A DNA stretch of 64,000 bases from Fragilaria crotonensis (lineage: Eukaryota > Bacillariophyta > Fragilariophyceae > Fragilariales > Fragilariaceae). The position numbers and the translations under genes were made by a program. Where the stretch lies: contig JAKSYS010000129.1 of NCBI GenBank assembly GCA_022925895.1, forward strand, positions 48,140 to 112,139, written 5' to 3'. The notes beneath the pieces were generated by a model. The model was not told the origin of the DNA. It worked only from the letters and a program-made list of their open reading frames with translations, and did not search any database. Shown piece by piece: positions 30,273 to 43,047 of the stretch; positions within the stretch are counted from its first letter, which is position 1; every line of letters begins with the position of its first letter.

Positions 30273-32206
30273 CATGCCTGTTGAGTTGTTTTTTGCTGGT
30301 GATGTTAGACTTGGCAAAACGTATGTAGTGGATCCTCACACCTTGTTCACAAGCTTGCTGGAACATCAGTCTGACTAATTTAACACTGTGATTTCTTTTA
30401 CTTGTTACAGTAGTCAGCAATTAAACTACAAAGATCAAATTCACGCGAGCAGGAAAAATCCCGAATTTAATGTGTTCTAACTTGTGAACGGTCACTCCTC
30501 ACCAAAAACAAGCTACTATTACAGTAACACCATGTGTTTTAGGGTGTACTACAAAATGCTAGGAAGTCAAGACATAAATCTTCCTGAATGAATACAATCA
30601 AATCACCAATTTCTCAATCTGTCCAGGTACTGTGGTAGTTTGATTTGTCCAGATACTCTATCCATGCTTGTACTGCTGGAGTTCTTGGAGTAATAAAGTA
30701 CTGTACTCCAAATAATTTTCTTATCCTACATTCAGCTCTGACTGTCACAACACCTCAGGAGTACTAGCTAACTACTTCCCATTTCCAGTTCAACCCTCCT
30801 GTATGACCTTTTGCATAAAATTGTCAACAATGACTGAACCTGGCTGTCACATATGTTAGTCTTGTGGAAATCATGATTTTCAAGCTTCAATGCTGTACTT
30901 ATATAGACTTTTGTGTTGATAGTGAGAGGGAGGCACTTAATAGATTGCAACCAGCCACAGTCCCCCTGCTTCTTAACAGAGAGAACAACAAGGTACAGAA
31001 CACCCTCTTTTCTATGTATTGGAACCATGGACCAGCATCACTAGAGCCAGCTCACAAGAAGGGTTATTTCAAGGGTCTCTACTATCTTGTGGACAGTAGT
31101 ACTATGGATCAGCTTCTCTCACACAGAAGCTAATCAAGAGATTAGTGGAGGGTGGGCCATATGACCATGTAGGAAACCCTCACCAGAAATGATATGTACT
31201 TGTGGCTGGTGGGTGTGATTGATTCTGGTATCAGATGTAAGAACACTGGTTCTTGAGAGTGGTGCAGCAAGTGGGAGGAAGACTCAAACACAAAGACTTG
31301 AAGGGGTGTGATGCTGCTTGTAATGCATCTGTTATTGATGCCATGGTACAATGAGCCAATTCTTTTTGTGCGTTTGTGCCTTGGAGCTTGGTACTTGCCA
31401 AGACCTCAAGTACTTCTGTTGATGCAGCAGCCAGTCTTGCTGTGGGAATTTAAAGATAGTAGATAAGCCATGACAGTCGCTCTAGAATATATGCTGCTGG
31501 TGCTGCTTTGAAAAGCCAAGAATGGAAGACCAGGATAAACTTCCTGGCATGCACAACTCTACTGAGAGATCCAAAAAGGCATACATGTCTTATGAGAAAT
31601 GAAGACTACATTGTGTAAGATCTACACCAAGGAAAGTAATCTGGGTCAGGCTGTTTTGATTATGTTTGCAGTGTAATTTACTTAGATTATATTTTTGAAA
31701 GACTTACTGGTTCTTATCTTTGATTGATTTATGACTTATAATGGATGGAGTGTTGACAAACAACAAATAAGCTCACAATCCTACAGAGAAACAAAGGAAA
31801 AGCAGAGGAGTATAAATAATACTGTATTACCAGGTATTCGAGTACCTGGTACTGTTTTATTGTATTTGCGTTCAGTATAGTACTTGTAATCCTGGTATGT
31901 CATACATACTACTGTACCACGACAATAAAGTCAACATGCCGGTAGGTCTGTAGTTTTCATATCACAACTACAGCAGACGTGTAGAGCATGAGATGTGTTG
32001 CGATGTACTACGTACACGGAGTACTTGTACCAAGTACCAGGTACCAAGACAGCAGGTGTTATTCAGGAAGCAAGAGGTCTAATTTTTCGATATTCTCCTT
32101 CAGTACGGTAAATGTGCGCTGGGTGTGATGCATACTCTAGGAATTGATCCAGTAGCGTGGACTTGGTACATCTGGCTACGTTTTGTACGATTGATACTAG
32201 GCCTAC

Positions 32207-32450
32207 GGGGTTGCACAACCGGTTGCAAAAAAAATGGGTACGGGCACATTTCCGGTGTTTTGCAACCGAAGTAGTATTTTCAACTCCCTCCGGTATGTGT
32301 ATACGACAGGGACCTGTAGAACTTGCAGGTACTGTGACAAAAACGCAGTGCGGAACACCAGGATCTTTTGCAACCCAGTTGCACGTAGGGTTGCAAAATT
32401 TCTACGAGAGAACGGCGTAGGTTTGCAACCCAATCCGTGTTTTTTGCAAC
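32207..32450. repeat. GGTTGCA/TGCAACC motif cluster in the array unit (copy 1 end)
   Basis: About nine occurrences of GGTTGCA or TGCAACC-type words in 244 bp, in both orientations, with unrelated spacers. Repeated at 35105-35345 and 37982-38225; in copy 4 only the first two motifs remain (from about 40874). A loose inverted pair (GGGTTGCACAACC near the left, GGTTTGCAACCC near the right) exists, but no clean target duplication. Confidence 0.75.
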
Positions 32451-32481
32451 TCGAATTAGTCAATCACAGCAGTACCAGGTA

Positions 32482-35376
32482 CAGTACCAAAGTAAGGGTG
32501 CATTGGGGTAACCCTGATTTTCACGAGTTCTCAGATACCGGGTACTCTAGCCAAGTACTACCGTACTCCACTACTCCACTACTCCAGTGCTCCGGTCCGC
32601 AGTCCTCACTACTCCTGTACAGCGTCAACCAGCAAAGGAAGAACAAGCATATAAACATGGTGTCTGGATTAGAATTCTTTTGCCTTAAAGGCACACTTGT
32701 TGACAGTTTTCTTTAAGGTTGAACAAATAGATAAGATGATGGGTATGCTATGCAGCTATTGTGATGTAAAATCATGAAGATGATATGATTTGTCAAGTTT
32801 TCATTTTTTGAGTTTTTCCTTAACATGGCATCAGGACAGGTGAGTCACTCAAATTGAGTCCAATTTACAAAATCAAGTGGCTGGGTATGACTTTTTTGCA
32901 TGTTACACATTCATGTCAAATGTATGTGTTGTTATGAGTCTGCTGTTGCTTGTGGAAGTGGTTCTTGAGTCAGAAAGGAACACATTTGAATTGCTGGTGA
33001 TCTGAACAACAGGAATATCTTGGAGTTTGTGGTGAAACTCATGCTTTTTGCAACTGACACTGGTTCAATTGAATTAGTAGCCAGTGCTGGTAGTTCTTGG
33101 GAATGTGCCATAGGATAAAAAATGAGTTGAAATTTTTTATTCAAAAGTGACTGTGACTGTGACTGTGACCATGCCTGTTGAGTTGTTTTTTGCTGGTGAT
33201 GTTAGACTTGGCAAAACGTATGTAGTGGATCCTCACACCTTCACAAGCTTGCTTGCTGGAAAATCAGTCTGACTAATTTAACACTGTGATTTCATTTACT
33301 TGGTGTTACAGTAGTCAGCAATTAAACTACAAAGATAAAATTCACGCGAGCAGGAAAAATCCCGAATTTAATGTGTTCTAACTTGTGAACGGTCACTCCT
33401 CACCAAAAACAAGCTACTAGTACAGTAACACCATGTGTTTTAGGGTGTACTACAATATGCTAGGTAGTCAATACATAAATCCTTCCTGAATGAATACAAT
33501 CAAATCACCAATTTCTCAATCTGTCCAGGTACTGTGGTAGTTTGATTTGTCCAGATACTCTGTCCGTGCTTGTACTGCTAAAGTTCTTGGAGTAATAAAG
33601 TACTGTACTCCAAATAATTTTCTTATCCTACATTCAGCTCTGACTGCCACAACACCTCAGGAGTACTAGCTAACTCTTCCGATTTCCAGTTCAACCCTCC
33701 TCCTGTATGACCTTTTGCCTAAAATTGTCAACAATGACTGAACCTGGCTGTCACATACGTTAGTCTTGTGGAAATCATGATTTTCAAGCTTCAATGCTGT
33801 ATTTATACAGACTTTTGTGTTGATAGTGAGAGGAGGCACTTAATAGATTGCAACCAGCCACAGTCCCCTGCTTCTTAACAGAGAGAACAACAAGGTACAC
33901 AACACCCTCTTTTCTATGTAGTGGAACCATGAACCAGCATCACTAGAGCCAGCTCACAAGAAGGGTTATTTCAAGGGTCTCTACTAGTATCTTGTGGACA
34001 GTACTATGGATCAGCTTCTCTCACACAGAAGCTAATCAAGAGATTAGTGGAGGGTGGGCCATATGACCATGTAGGAAACCCTCACCAGAAATGTTATGTA
34101 CTTGTGGCTGGTGGGTGTGATTGATTCTGCTGGTATCAGATGTGTGAACACTGGTTCTTGAGAGTGGTGCAAGTGGGAGGAAGACTCAAACACAAAGACT
34201 TGAAGGGGTGTGATGCTTGTAATGCATCTGTTATTGATGCCATGGTACAATGAGCCAATTCTTTTTGTGCGTTTGTGCCTTGGAGCTTGGTACTTGCCAA
34301 GACCTCAAGTACTTCTGTTGATGCAGCCAGTCTTACTGTGGGAATTTAAAGATAGTAGAGGATAAGCCATGCATGACAGTCGCTCTAGAATATATGCTGC
34401 TGGTGCTGCTTTGAAAAACCAAGAATGGAAGACCAGGATAAACTTCCTGGCATGCACAACTCTACTGAGAGATCCAAAAAGGCATACATGTCTTATGAGA
34501 AATGAAGACTACAATGTGTTAGATCTACACCAAGGAAAGTAAGCTGGGGTCAGGCTGTTATGATTATGTTTGCAGTGTAATTTACTTAGATTGTCATTTT
34601 TGAAAGACTTACTGGTTCTTATCTTTGATTGATTTATGACTTATAATGGAGTGTTGACAAACAACAAATAAGCTCACAATCCTACTACAGAGAAACAAAC
34701 AAAGAAAAAGCAGAGGAGTATAAATAATACTGTATTACCAGGTATTCGAGTACCTGGTACTGTTTTATTGTATTTGCGTTCAGTATAGTTATCCTGGTAC
34801 ATACTACTACTGTACCACGACAATAAAGTCAACATGCCGGTAGGTCTGTAGTTTTCATATCACAACTACAGCAGACGTGTAGAGCATGAGATGTGTTGCG
34901 ATGTACTACGTACACGGAGTACTTGTACCAAGTACCAGGTACCAAGACAGCAGGTGTTATTCAGGAAGCAAGAGGTCTAATTTTTCGATATTCTCCTTCA
35001 GTACGGTAAATGTGCGCTGGGTGTGATGCATACTCTAGGAATTGATCCAGTAGCGTGGACTTGGTACATCTGGCTACGTTTTGTACGATTGATACTAGGC
35101 CTACGGGGTTGCACAACCGGTTGCAAAAAAAATGGGTACGGGCACATTTCCGGTGTTTTGCAACCGAAGTAGTATTTTCAACTCCCTCCGGTATGTGTAT
35201 ACGACAGGGACCTGTAGAACTTGCAGGTACTGTGACAAAAACGCAGTGCGGAACACCAGGATCTTTTGCAACCCAGTTGCACGTAGGGTTGCAAAATTTC
35301 TACGAGAACGGCGTAGGTTTGCAACCCAATCCGTGTTTTTGCAACTCGAATTAGTCAATCACAGCAGTACCAGGTA
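32482..35376. repeat. Array unit, copy 2 (subtype B)
   Basis: 2895 bp. Subtype-B states shared with copy 3: ACTTGGTGTTACAG, CTGCTAAAGTTCTTGG, GCCTAAAATTG, AATGTGTTAGATC. Confidence 0.92.
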
Positions 35377-38256
35377 CAGTACCAAAGTAAGGGTGCATTG
35401 GGGTAACCCTGATTTTCACGAGTTCTCAGATACCGGGTACTCTAGCCAAGTACTACCGTACTCCACTACTCCACTACTCCAGTGCTCCGTCCGCAGTCCT
35501 CACTACTCCTGTACAGCGTCAACCAGCAAAGGAAGAACAAGCATATAAACATGGTGTCTGGATTAGAATTCTTTTGCCTTAAAGGCACACTTGTTGACAG
35601 TTTTCTTTAAGGTTGAACAAATAGATAGATGATGGGTATGCTATGCAGCTATTGTGATGTAAAATCATGAAGATGATATGATTTGTCAAGTTTTCATTTT
35701 TTGAGTTTTTCCTTAACATGGCATCAGGACAGGTGAGTCACTCAAATTGAGTCCAATTTACAAAATCAAGTGGCTGGGTATGACTTTTTTGCATGTTACA
35801 CATTCATGTCAAATGTATGTGTTGTTATGAGTCTGCTGTTGCTTGTGGAAGTGGTTCTTGAGTCAGAAAGGAACACATTTGAATTGCTGGTGATCTGAAC
35901 AACAGGAATATCTTGGAGTTTGTGGTGAAACTCATGCTTTTTGCAACTGACACTGGTTCAATTGAATTAGTAGCCAGTGCTGGTAGTTCTTGGGAATGTG
36001 CCATAGGATAAAAAATGAGTTGAAATTTTTTATTCAAAAGTGACTGTGACTGTGACTGTGACCATGCCTGTTGAGTTGTTTTTTGCTGGTGATGTTAGAC
36101 TTGGCAAAACGTATGTAGTGGATCCTCACACCTTCACAAGCTTGCTTGCTGGAAAATCAGTCTGACTAATTTAACACTGTGATTTCATTTACTTGGTGTT
36201 ACAGTAGTCAGCAATTAAATTACGAAGATAAAATTCACACGAGCAGGAAAAATCCCAATTTAATGTGTTCTAACTTGTGAACGGTCACTCCTCACCAAAA
36301 ACAAGTTACTAGTACAGTAACACCATGGGTTTTAGGGTGTGCTACAATATGCTAGGTAGTCAATACATAAATCCTTCCTGAATGAATACAATCAAATCAC
36401 CAATTTCTCAATCTGTCCAGGTACTGTGGTAGTTTGATTTGTCCAGATACTCTGTCCGTGCTTGTACTGCTAAAGTTCTTGGAGTAATAAAGTACTGTAC
36501 TCCAAATAATTTTCTTATCCTACATTCAGCTCTGACTGCCACAACACCTCAGGAGTACTAGCTAACTCTTCCGATTTCCAGTTCAACCCTCCTCCTGTAT
36601 GACCTTTTGCCTAAAATTGTCAACAATGACTGAACCTGGCTGTCACATACGTTAGTCTTGTGGAAATCATGATTTTCAAGCTTCAATGCTGTATTTATAC
36701 AGACTTTTGTGTTGATAGTGAGAGGAGGCACTTAATAGATTGCAACCAGCCACAGTCCCCTGCTTCTTAACAGAGAGAACAACAAGGTACACAACACCCT
36801 CTTTTCTATGTAGTGGAACCATGAACCAGCATCACTAGAGCCAGCTCACAAGAAGGGTTGTTTCAAGGGTCTCTACTATCTTGTGGACAGTACTATGGAT
36901 CAGCTTCTCTCACACAGAAGCTAATCAAGAGATTAGTGGAGGGTGGGCCATATGACCATGTAGGAAACCCTCACCAGAAATGTTATGTACTTGTGGCTGG
37001 TGGGTGTGATTGATTCTGGTATCAGATGTATGAGCACTGTTTCTTGAGAGTGGTGCAAGTGGGAGGAAGACTCAAACACAAAAGACTTGAAGGGGTGTGA
37101 TGCTGCTTGTAATGCATCTGTTATTGATGCCATGGTGCAATGAGCCAATTCTTTTTGTGCATTTGTGCCTTGGAGCTTGGTACTTGCCAAGACCTCAAGT
37201 ACTTCTGTTGATGCAGCCAGTCTTACTGTGGGAATTTAAAGATAGTAGAGGATAAGCCATGCATGACAGTCGCTCTAGAATATATGCTGCTGGTGCTGCT
37301 TTGAAAAACCAAGAATGGAAGACCAGGATAAACTTCCTGGCATGCACAACTCTACTGAGAGATCCAAAAAGGCATACATGTCTTATGAGAAATGAAGACT
37401 ACAATGTGTTAGATCTACACCAAGGAAAGTAAGCTGGGGTCAGGCTGTTATGATTATGTTTGCAGTGTAATTTACTTAGATTGTCATTTTTGAAAGACTT
37501 ACTGGTTCTTATCTTTGATTGATTTATGACTTATAATGGAGTGTTGACAAACAACAAATAAGCTCACAATCCTACTACAGAGAAACAAACAAAGGAAAAG
37601 CAGAGGAGTATAAATAATACTGTATTACCAGGTACTCGAGTACCTGGTACTGTTTTATTGTATAGTATAGTTATCCTGGTACATACTACTGTACCACGAC
37701 AATAAAGTCAACATGCCGGTAGGTCTGTAGTTTTCATATCACAACTACAGCAGACGTGTAGAGCATGAGATGTGTTGCGATGTACTACGTACACGGAGTA
37801 CGTACCAAGTACCAAGTACCAAGACAGCAGGTGTTATTCAGGAAGCAAGAGGTCTAATTTTTCGATATTCTCCTTCAGTACGGTAAATGTGCGCTCGGTG
37901 TGATGCATACTCTAGGAATTGATCCAGTAGCGTGGACTTGGTACATCTGGCTACGTTTTGTACGATTAATACTAGGCCTACGGGGTTGCACAACCGGTTG
38001 CAAAAAAAATGGGTACGGGCACATTTCCGGTGTTTTGCAACCGAAGTAGTATTTTCAACTCCCTCCGGTATGTGTATACGACAGGGACCTGTAGAACTTG
38101 CAGGTACTGTGACAAAAACGCAGTGCGGAACATCAGGATCTTTTGCAACCCAGTTGCACGTAGGGTTGCAAAATTTCTACGAGAGAACGGCGTAGGTTTG
38201 CAACCCAATCCGTGTTTTTTGCAACTCGAATTAGTCAATCACAGCAGTACCAGGTA
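35377..38256. repeat. Array unit, copy 3 (subtype B)
   Basis: 2880 bp, very close to copy 2. Private differences include GAATTTAATG reduced to CAATTTAATG, and single-base changes in homopolymers. Confidence 0.92.
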
Positions 38257-40913
38257 CAGTACCAAAGTAAGGGTGCATTGGGGTAACCCTGATTTTCACG
38301 AGTTCTCAGATACCGGGTACTCTAGCCAAGTACTACCGTACTCCACTACTCCACTACTCCAGTGCTCCGGTCCGCAGTCCTCACTACTCCTGTACAGCGT
38401 CAACCAGCAAAGGAAGAACAAGCATATAAACATGGTGTCTGGATTAGAATTCTTTTGCCTTAAAGGCACACTTGTTGACAGTTTTCTTTAAGGTTGAACA
38501 AATAGATAAGATGATGGGTATGCTATGCAGCTATTGTGATGTAAAATCATGAAGATGATATGATTTGTCAAGTTTTCATTTTTTGAGTTTTTCCTTAACA
38601 TGGCATCAGGACAGGTGAGTCACTCAAATTGAGTCCAATTTACAAAATCAAGTGGCTGGGTATGACTTTTTTGCATGTTACACATTCATGTCAAATGTAT
38701 GTGTTGTTATGAGTCTGCTGTTGCTTGTGGAAGTGGTTCTTGAGTCAGAAAGGAACACATTCGAATTGCTGGTGATCTGAACAACAGGAATATCTTGGAG
38801 TTTGTGGTGAAACTCATGCTTTTTGCAACTGACACTGGTTCAATTGAATTAGTAGCCAGTGCTGGTAGTTCTTGGGAATGTGCCATAGGATAAAAAATGA
38901 GTTGAAATTTTTTATTCAAAAGTGACTGTGACTGTGACTGTGACCATGCCTGTTGAGTTGTTTTTTGCTGGTGATGTTAGACTTGGCAAAACGTATGTAG
39001 TGGATCCTCACACCTTGTTCACAAGCTTGCTGGAACATCAGTCTGACTAATTTAACACTGTGATTTCATTTACTTGTTACAGTAGTCAGCAATTAAACTA
39101 CAAAGATAAAATTCACGCGAGCAGGAAAAATCCCGAATTTAATGTGTTCTAACTTGTGAACGGTCACTCCTCACCAAAAACAAGCTACTAGTACAGTAAC
39201 ACCATGTGTTTTAGGGTGTACTACAATATGCTAGGTAGTCAATACATAAATCTTCCTGAATGAATACAATCAAATCACCAATTTCTCAATCTGTCCAGGT
39301 ACTGTGGTAGTTTGATTTGTCCAGATACTCTGTCCATGCTTGTACTGCTGGAGTTCTTGGAGTAATAAAGTACTGTACTCCAAATAATTTTCTTATCCTA
39401 CATTCAGCTCTGACTGTCACAACACCTCAGGAGTACTAGCTAACTCTTCCCATTTCCAGTTCAACCCTCCTCCTGTATGACCTTTTGCATAAAATTGTCA
39501 ACAATGACTGAACCTGGCTGTCACATACGTTAGTCTTGTGGAAATCATGATTTTCAAGCTTCAATGCTGTATTTATACAGACTTTTGTGTTGATAGTGAG
39601 AGGAGGCACTTAATAGATTGCAACCAGCCACAGTCCCCTGCTTCTTAACAGAGAGAACAACAAGGTACACAACACCCTCTTTTCTATGTAGTGGAACCAT
39701 GAACCAGCATCACTAGAGCCAGCTCACAAGAAGGGTTATTTTGAGGGTCTCTACTAGTATCTTGTGGACAGTACTATGGATCAGCTTCTCTCACACAGAA
39801 GCTAGTCAAGAGATTAGTGGAGGGTGGGCCATATGACCATGTAGGAAACCCTCACCAGAATGTTATGTACTTGTGGCTGGTGGGTGTGATTGATTCTGCT
39901 GGTATCAGATGTATGAACACTGGTTCTTGAGAGTGGTGCAAGTGGGAGGAAGACTCAAACACAAAAGACTTGAAGGGGTGTGATGCTGCTTGTAATGCAT
40001 CTGTTATTGATGCCATGGTACAATGAGCCAATTCTTTTTGTGCGTTTGTGCCTTGGAGCTTGGTACTTGCCAAGACCTCAAGTACTTCTGTTGATGCAGC
40101 CAGTCTTACTGTGGGAATTTAAAGATAGTAGAGGATAAGCCATGCATGACAGTAGCTCTAGAATATATGCTGCTGGTGCTGCTTTGAAAAACCAAGAATG
40201 GAAGACCAGGATAAACTTCCTGGCATGCACAACTCTACTGAGAGATCCAAAAAGGCATACATGTCTTATGAGAAATGAAGACTACATTGTGTAAGATCTA
40301 CACCAAGGAAAGTAATCTGGGGTCAGGCTGTTATGATTATGTTTGCAGTGTAATTTACTTAGATTATATTTTTGAAAGACTTACTGGTTCTTATCTTTGA
40401 TTGATTTATGACTTATAATGGATGGAGTGTTGACAAACAACAAATAAGCTCACAATCCTACAGAGAAACAAAGGAAAAGCAGAGGAGTATAAATAATACT
40501 GTATTACCAGGTATTCGAGTACCTGGTACTGTTTTATTGTATTTGCGTTCAGTATAGTATATCCTGGTACATACTACTGTACCACGACAATAAAGTCAAC
40601 ATGCCGGTAGGTCTGTAGTTTTCATATCACAACTACAGCAGACGTGTAGAGCATGAGATGTGTTGCGATGTACTACGTACACGGAGTACTTGTACCAAGT
40701 ACCAGGTACCAAGACAGCAGGTGTTATTCAGGAAGCAAGAGGTCTAATTTTTCGATATTCTCCTTCAGTACGGTAAATGTGCGCTGGGTGTGATGCATAC
40801 TCTAGGAATTGATCCAGTAGCGTGGACTTGGTACATCTGGCTACGTTTTGTACGATTGATACTAGGCCTACGGGGTTGCACAACCGGTTGCAAAAAAAAT
40901 GGGTACGGGCACA
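38257..40913. repeat. Array unit, copy 4 (incomplete, mosaic)
   Basis: 2657 bp. It shares copies 2/3 states in the first ~650 bp (for example AACATGGCATC, (TGTGAC)3). It then shares copy 1 states (TTGTTCACAAGC, CTGCTGGAGTTC, ACATTGTGTAAGATC, GATGGAGTGTTG). It lacks the terminal GGTTGCA-rich block. Confidence 0.9.
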
Positions 40914-41313
40914 GTACTTGCGAATGTAGGACTTGAACTGTACGAGGTACTTGTACTGGTACTACTAGTGTTCCGTACCTGTGCTCAAAGGTTAATCTCG
41001 ATCATGTTTTCTTGGAGTCTACTTGTGTGACATTGTCATGAGAAGATCTGCCACATCAAAGCCATCGAACACCTTGACTCCTTGACAGAGTCTGCTGAGT
41101 GTGATGCAAGAAGCAATGGCTACATCATGATACAAAGATTCTCAAGGTACCCGTTAGGCTGCCTGATATGAGATAGAACCATTCACAACAATTGCTAATA
41201 AAAGGTTCTCAAAATCTGTCATCGTCTCCATGCAAAAAGGCAAGGACTCGCTTGCCTCCAGTGTGCACTCTGCCTTCACCCCTGTATGCCGCACTCACAG
41301 CATGCGAATGCAT
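40914..41313. other. Right flank of the array
   Basis: About 400 bp. It begins with GTAC-rich sequence, then unremarkable sequence to the 3' end of the Mpv17-family gene. No feature is recognised. Confidence 0.45.
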
Positions 41314-42182
41314 TTATTCAGGTGTGATGTTAATCTTCGCATCATCCTCTATCTTTTTCACTGGTGGATACCACATGCTCAAGAGCGCTGTCCATACAAC
41401 GCTGGTCAACAAGACAACATTGAGCTGATGGCGGACAGGAACAAACTTGAAATTAAGCAACTGAATTGGGATCCAGAAGGCCCATTGTGCCTTCTGCATA
41501 TCCCAAAGAACTTCGCGAATGTGTGTGTATATTTGTTGTGGAGATTGCCCCTGCATGGTGCCCATTGCCGCATGGTACATCGAGTTGGAAATCCAAGACC
41601 AATAGACGAACTAAAGTTAAAAGGAGGGCGACAAAACGAGTCAGCGACCAAGTATGCAATTCGAAAGGCTAAATTCTTCTCCCTACGACTCACCTGTTCC
41701 ATGATGGTCTTGAAAACCGGAATGCCCAACCCTGTAACACCACTACGTACAGTCATCCACTCCAAAAAGTTGAAATGAACATGAGAAGAAGGGGCGTGAA
41801 TGGCAAAGCCAAAAAAGACTGCTCGACCAGTGCGTGGGAAGTCGTACTCGTTGGCACCGGACGACACTTGAGCCACAGCGTCACCGAGACCCCACAAGAA
41901 ACTCCCTGTGACCATTTTCGTCTTCACAGGGGACGTTTGCAGGTGGGATTCGTACCATGCGAAAAAGCTCTTCTTTGATGTTTCTTCGGCAAGCACTGCT
42001 GTTGACGCTTGTCGAGTCGCCTTGCGAGGTTCCGACGACGTCGACAAATATCGAGCTGCTGATCGATGCAAATTACAACTGATGCGATTGGAAAGGTGGG
42101 CTGAGGTATCTGTTGCAGATCCATACAGGATGGCGGGAGCAGCTGCAACTGGGGCGAATTTACTTGCACATCGAGCGAACAT
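41314..42182 (-). CDS. Mpv17/PMP22 family membrane protein, mitochondrial-type, one intron
   Basis: The ATG at 42182 begins MFARCASKFAPVAAAP, an Arg/Ser/Ala-rich stretch like a mitochondrial presequence. The Mpv17 core follows: WYESHLQTSPVKTKMVTGSFLWGLGDAVAQ, then GFAIHAPSSHVHFNFLE. After an 83-nt GT-AG intron (41611-41693, phase 0, joining MEQ to FVYWSW) comes the family signature WAFWIPIQLLNFKFVPVRHQ and WTALLSMWYPP. Four spans are expected. Family members act in inner mitochondrial or peroxisomal membranes, probably as channels; the specific role here is not determined. Confidence 0.9.
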
Positions 42183-43047
42183 TTTCAATGTTGTCGGGGC
42201 TCACGATGTTCGGAAGGTGCGAAATATGTTCCTGCACGGGCGGCGATTTTAGAAATATCGAGCCTGTTTGGCTGCATTAAAAAAGAAGAGGCAGTGCAAG
42301 AATTTCGAGAACGGAAAAATGATGAAATTACGCGATATCCGGGCCATTCAGCAAATCCGGGTTCCTTCCCATGTAAAGAAATTACATGTCATGGCAGTGG
42401 GCGAGTGGGAGTACAAGGTACGACAGTACTACAGTCTACAGTAGCTATAATCCTTGCATACACTCTCTGAGTAGAGGCTGAAAAGGCTGAGGGTTCAAAG
42501 TGCATTAGCACATTGATGCTACTGGATACTACACTACTACCGGTAGTACCTGGTTCTTGGGCGTATGATAATTGATTACGGTAACCGCAACTGCAACGCG
42601 CATTAAGCATTAACCCATGTAACTCGCTTATTAATGAAAGTGTACGCCGTAAATGAATGATATGACGGTGCAAGTACCCAGTCTGGTACTGTAGTATTCT
42701 CTCTAGAGTAGGGACACCGTTACAGTAGGTCCAAGTATTAGTTACTCTATTCATACGAGGTACAAGTACTGGCTTGGTACAGGTTGTTGTACTCAAGTTA
42801 CGCAGTTCGATGTCCAGTGTATTGGGAAGTTAGAAGTGAATGAGCTCCCACCTATCTCTAATACATCTTAGGTCACGACGACACGATTTGAGACCGTGAC
42901 AAGAAGACTTATCGGCCCACGAACGAGGCGCATTTGGCTCACCCGACTCCTTCCAGAACCTCGCATCGATCGCACATACTACAGTACGTCGTAAATGAGT
43001 TAGTCCTGGTATCATTCTTTCCCCTGGTAGGCATCGTAGAGATCGCT
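42183..43047. other. Intergenic, GTAC-rich
   Basis: About 865 bp holding the promoter of the Mpv17-family gene and the 3' flank of the HECT gene. Runs such as GGTACAAGTACTGG and CGGTAGTACCTGG lie between 42410 and 42800. No other gene is seen. Confidence 0.5.

Larger units (their letters stand above)
29555..32481. repeat. Array unit, copy 1 (subtype A)
   Basis: 2927 bp, the longest unit. Diagnostic states include (TGTGAC)7, TTGTTCACAAGCTTGCTGG and GATGGAGTGTTGAC. It has an extra repeat unit at several short direct repeats (for example GCAGCA where others have GCA). Confidence 0.92.
29555..40913. repeat. Tandem array of a ~2.9-kb unit (3 full copies plus 1 incomplete)
   Basis: Head-to-tail units start at 29555, 32482, 35377 and 38257, each beginning CAGTACCAAAGTAAGGGTGC; the periods are 2927, 2895 and 2880 bp. 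The fourth copy stops at 40913, about 220 bp short of a full unit. The left junction lies in GTAC-rich sequence and the right one at GGGCACA|GTACTTG. The unit is AT-leaning and has no conserved long ORF. It includes a (TGTGAC)n microsatellite, a GTAC-rich end block and a cluster of GGTTGCA motifs. Copies 2 and 3 are most alike. Copy 4 matches copies 2/3 in its first part and copy 1 in its later part. Confidence 0.95.

Noticed and set aside
32234-32716. 160-codon ORF recurring in the array copies
   Set aside because: The frame crosses the unit boundary and the GGTTGCA cluster, is broken in the copy at 35132, and has no protein-like conservation. The similarity is due to DNA duplication.
29555-40913. 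Ribosomal DNA or a protein gene family as explanation of the array
   Set aside because: No rRNA-like sequence and no ORF conserved between copies.
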